A DNA stretch of 47,959 nucleotides, from contig WION01000404.1 of NCBI GenBank assembly GCA_015039365.1, positions 1 to 47,959 of the forward strand. The letters run 5' to 3'. Numbering within the stretch: the first letter of the stretch is position 1; each line of letters begins with the position of its first letter. Positions 44,792 to 47,959 of this stretch are shown here, in pieces. The translations under genes and the position numbers were made by a program. Below the pieces are notes generated by a model. It ran no database searches, was not told the DNA's origin, and was given only the letters and a program-made list of their open reading frames with translations. Origin of the DNA: Amanita rubescens. Its lineage: Eukaryota; Basidiomycota; Agaricomycetes; Agaricales; Amanitaceae.

Positions 44792-44914
44792 CGTAGCAAA
44801 TGTGGAACTGAGAAGATCAAAAAGTGGACTCGACGATTGATTCTTGCTAAATAGGGACAAATAAAGAGACTAGTTGCGCCTCAGTACTCAGTCTCTTGAC
44901 TAACACTGGCACAT
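44792..44914. promoter_or_regulatory. 123-bp divergent promoter, SmB and nitronate monooxygenase
   Basis: The start codons of the two genes face away from each other across 123 bp, so regulation is likely shared. No known motif stands out. Confidence 0.5.
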
Positions 44915-46259
44915 ATGAGTAGCATTGACACCGGCATTACACGTTTGCTTGGTATGAATAGATAACTTCAATCGATTGTCCGTTCTTCAATCTATTTCCA
45001 GGCATCAAGTCACCGGTAATTTGTGCCCCAATGGCAGGTGTAAGCGGAGGCAGGTTCATCACCTTGTGAGAAACCGAGTATGTATACACAAAGCCCCTGA
45101 AAGGTGCGCTGGCTGCGCAAGTCTACCTTGGTGGCGGCTTTGGTTTCCTCGCTGCTGGTATTTATTTCTATGCTGGTATGCGATCTTGTGATCATACCAT
45201 CTACCAGGCTATGACACCCCTGATAAATTCAGGGATGAAATATCCATAGCACGTTCGCAACTCAATTGTGGCGCATCGGAAAGGCTTCCAATAGGTATAG
45301 GCTTTCTGGCTTGGCAACTTGAAAAGGCACCGCCCAAAGCGCACGAGATGGTTACAATCGCGCTTGACAACAAAGTTCAGGCGATCTGGTTAGCATTTGG
45401 ACAGGATCTAGGCCAACATATTCTGTTTATTCGTGAATACGAATCCAAGTTAAAACGAGATTGGAAAGTATTGATATTTATTCAAACCTCATCTCCAGAA
45501 GAAGCGAAGACTGCAACGACCAAGTGGGAAGCAGACGTTATAGTCGCGCAAGGTTGGTGCTCTACTTACTAGTTGCACATAAACGGGAATTTGAATTTGA
45601 ATGTTATAAGGTAACGAGGCAGGGGGACATGGATACACTAAATCGTTGCCTCTATTGACGCTACTTCCAACAATTCTTGCAGCAGTGCACTCTGACCGAT
45701 CTTTGGTACTTGCAGCAGGCGGCCTAGCTACAGGTGCTCAGGTAGCAGCTGTGCTTGCTCTTGGGGCATCAGGTGCTGTTTTAGGAACGCGATTCTTGTT
45801 AACACCAGAAAGTTCCTATACGGATGCGCAGAAAAGGGCGCTGGCAGACGCAAACTCTAGTTCAACGGTTCGAACGATGGCTTTCGATTATGCCCGCAAT
45901 ACTCTTGGGTGGCCGGATGGCGTTGATGGAAGGGGGTTGAGAAACCGTTTGTCAGAAGTAAAACACCATGTATTATTCTAACATCGAACCCAGGCACTGT
46001 GGACGAGTTTGAAGGGGGCGAATCCTTGGACGTCATTCGCCGAAAGTTTGAAGAAGGTATTCGAGAAGACGACCCAGGACGGATGCTTGTTTGGGCGGGA
46101 ACTGGCGTTAGCCTCATGAAAGAGATCAAATCAGCTAAGGTGAGATCTATGTACTTTAGGGAAGACCAGCCCTGCAAGCTTGAGTCGTAGACTATCGTGC
46201 AAGAGCTACATGAGGAATGTTCCAACCGTCTGCGTGCTATTGCTACTTCATGCATTTAG
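44915..46259 (+). CDS. Nitronate monooxygenase (2-nitropropane dioxygenase family)
   Basis: Seven exons: 44915-44951, 45002-45049, 45104-45157, 45208-45552, 45611-45946, 45994-46139, 46191-46259; 344 residues. FMN-dependent TIM-barrel enzyme that oxidises alkyl nitronates. The N-terminus GIKSPVICAPMAGVSGG is the FMN-binding loop of the family, followed by GGGFGFLAAGYDTP, then VAQGNEAGGHGYTKSL with the catalytic-region His in GGHG, and LAAGGLATGAQVAAVLALGASGAVLGTRFL for phosphate binding. Intron 2 appears to use a GC donor (GAG/GCAGGT at 45050); using the nearby GTGTAAG donor would delete the conserved VSGG. Probably detoxifies nitro compounds such as propionate-3-nitronate. Confidence 0.9.
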
Positions 46260-46401
46260 ATTGTCACATTGGAGGAAGCGGATACAACGTAATGAACAAA
46301 TGGACTATATCGAGGCCGTTCATGACATTGAATCACATAACAGGAGCGGAAACAGTTATTTGTACAGATCAACTACGGGGTTTTCCTTATAAATAGTTAT
46401 C

Positions 46402-47926
46402 TTAGTGGACGATCTCCACGGTCAAGTCCCCTTGGTTGATGGAATCCCCTGTATCACGATAAGCAATCTAGATAGTCTACGATGAAAGGGTTTGTTTACC
46501 TTCATGAACGACAACTCTCTTGATATGGCCTGACACTGGTGCGGTTACTGCCGATTCCATCTGGCAAATTTAGTCAGTATCTGTGTTATCAGTTGGACTA
46601 GAGTGACTAGCCTTCATTGCGCTTAGCACTGAGCAAATTGTTTGTCATAGTCATTTGCGATGTCATTCAATGATGACTTACCACAGAGTGGATCTCCTTT
46701 CAGGATCTCTTGGCCTTCTTTAACTCTCACTTCCACTACAACGCCCGACATAGGTGCACCAACGGAACCAGGATCAGCAGTTGCTTTTTCTCGTGAAACA
46801 GTCTCCACAGCCGAGTTCTTGTCTTCAACAGATACCGCTCGGACCTGTCACGTGCGTAAGCTTAATTGTGCATAGTCCAACAAAGTCATGATGTACTTCT
46901 CCATTAACTTCGAACCAAACATCCCGCTGTGTGCGACCTTCAACAACAGGACCTACAGCCATCAACCGAATTATGAGCATTTTCCCTTTTTCAATCGAAA
47001 TTTGCATTTCTTCGCCAGTTCCTGGTCGACCCATAAAGTATCGGGTAGGAACGACACTGTGGGCATGATCAGCGTGGTTAATTCGTTTCTTTGCGCTACT
47101 TACCTCAAATCTCCATAACGTTCGATGAAGCTCTGGTATTCTTCGAAGACCTACAGGCATATTTAGCACCTCTGATTTCGTATGTTCTGTAACTTTTGTT
47201 TGAAGTTACCTTAGGATACATAACGTATGACATCACATCGCTGTCAGTGATGTGCTTCCCAAACCTGCTCCTTAAATCTGCCTTGATCTTCTTCAACTCG
47301 AGAGGTGCCATCGTTGATCCAGGTCGACCGTCGATTCTGGGCTTATTTCTTATGACCTTTGTACGCAAAGGTTCAGGAAATCCTCCGTAAGGCTGCCCAA
47401 GGTATCCTTGGAAGAATTCCATAACGGAAGAAGGGAAATCCAGTTGGTCAGCACGTTTCAAAACATCTTGCTTGCTTAACGAATTCGATGTCATCCATTG
47501 GGCGAAGTCACCCACTACCTTCGATGAAGGGGTAACCTGAAATATAATATTCAATTATCTCCTACAGTCAAACTTTTGACTGCTCACTTTGATAATATTC
47601 CCGCACTATATGAATCAGTAAAGTAGACATAGAAAATAACGACACCTACCAATTCATTGGCCTCTATATACTTTTGTTTGATCTCTGCAAGAAATATCTC
47701 AGCCAGTGATAACTGGGGGAAAGGCACTATCCACGGACCAGTCCATTGGGTGCCTAGACCTAATTGTGATGCTTGGAACTTTTAAACGTGAGTCTTTTTG
47801 CATCAGTGCTAGTATTTGATGGCGCACCATGAGGTTCGTGTATTGGCCACCTGGCATTTCATGGTCGAAGACGCTCGAGTCGGAAGCACGTACGTTCGCC
47901 TCGAAGCATCCATAAAGTATACGAAC
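46402..47926 (-). CDS. PYC1: Pyruvate carboxylase, C-terminal part (5' end beyond window)
   Basis: Visible exons: 47828-47926, 47739-47778, 47650-47684, 47588-47605, 47210-47536, 47104-47150, 46897-47056, 46682-46844, 46612-46628, 46500-46560, 46402-46448. They encode the end of the carboxyltransferase domain (EMPGGQYTNLM, QASQLGLGTQW, VTPSSKVVGDFAQWM), the allosteric linker and the biotin carboxyl carrier domain (VGAPMSGVVVEVRVKEGQ, LSAMKMESAVTAPVSGHI, end DLTVEIVH). The biotinylated Lys is in AMKM. Four exons are 17-40 nt. The intron after the biotin Lys starts with GC (AAG/GCTAGT). The enzyme makes oxaloacetate from pyruvate; in fungi it is usually cytosolic. The remaining upstream exons lie past 47959. 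Confidence 0.93.
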
Positions 47927-47959
47927 CTTGGCTCCAATATGTGTTCAAAGCCTGGATAT

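Overview
The window looks like nuclear DNA of a mushroom-forming basidiomycete (Agaricomycetes; the genus cannot be read from the sequence). The host genes are densely packed, cut by many introns of about 43-60 nt, and their products match fungal families closely. All gene models below were spliced by hand from the sequence.

Positions 1 to about 25,000 are a block of nested transposable elements. A terminal-inverted-repeat (TIR) element enters from the left edge and ends at 1528, with a hAT-like element inside it. A Ty3/gypsy element fills 2112-12636 with two 487-bp LTRs. Its pol is split by a 2,481-bp non-autonomous TIR element (6095-8575, 11-bp target duplication), and it carries a spliced gene on the opposite strand (10849-12039) with a Zn2Cys6-like motif. 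The gypsy copy is decayed: all five premature stops are TGA at places where CGA (Arg) is expected, and 9 of the 10 LTR differences are CpG transitions. Next is a non-autonomous hAT (13002-24654) with an exact 8-bp target duplication, split by a 10.0-kb Ty1/copia element (14257-24295, minus strand). The copia copy has LTRs that read as identical, a 5-bp target duplication, a half-tRNA-iMet primer site, an uninterrupted 5.2-kb pol frame, a candidate +1 frameshift site, and an extra 417-residue ORF of unknown function ahead of gag behind a 1.2-kb leader.

From 25,100 to the right edge is ordinary, compact gene space: FMP32/CCDC90-like mitochondrial protein (-), MAK16 (+), sphinganine C4-hydroxylase SUR2 (-), CNOT9/CAF40 (-), an ADF-H plus PH domain protein (-), iron-sulfur L-serine dehydratase (-), a Bem3-like PX-PH-RhoGAP (+), SHR3 (+), an Ecl1-family zinc protein (+), SmB (-), nitronate monooxygenase (+), and the C-terminal part of pyruvate carboxylase (-), which runs off the right edge. 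Several neighbours share very short divergent promoters, notably a 53-bp one with a perfect TCACGTGA palindrome.

The strongest candidates for something undescribed are the two retrotransposon accessory genes: the antisense, spliced Zn2Cys6-like gene in the gypsy element and the pre-gag ORF in the young copia element. The CpG-decay signature suggests how the host attacks these elements.
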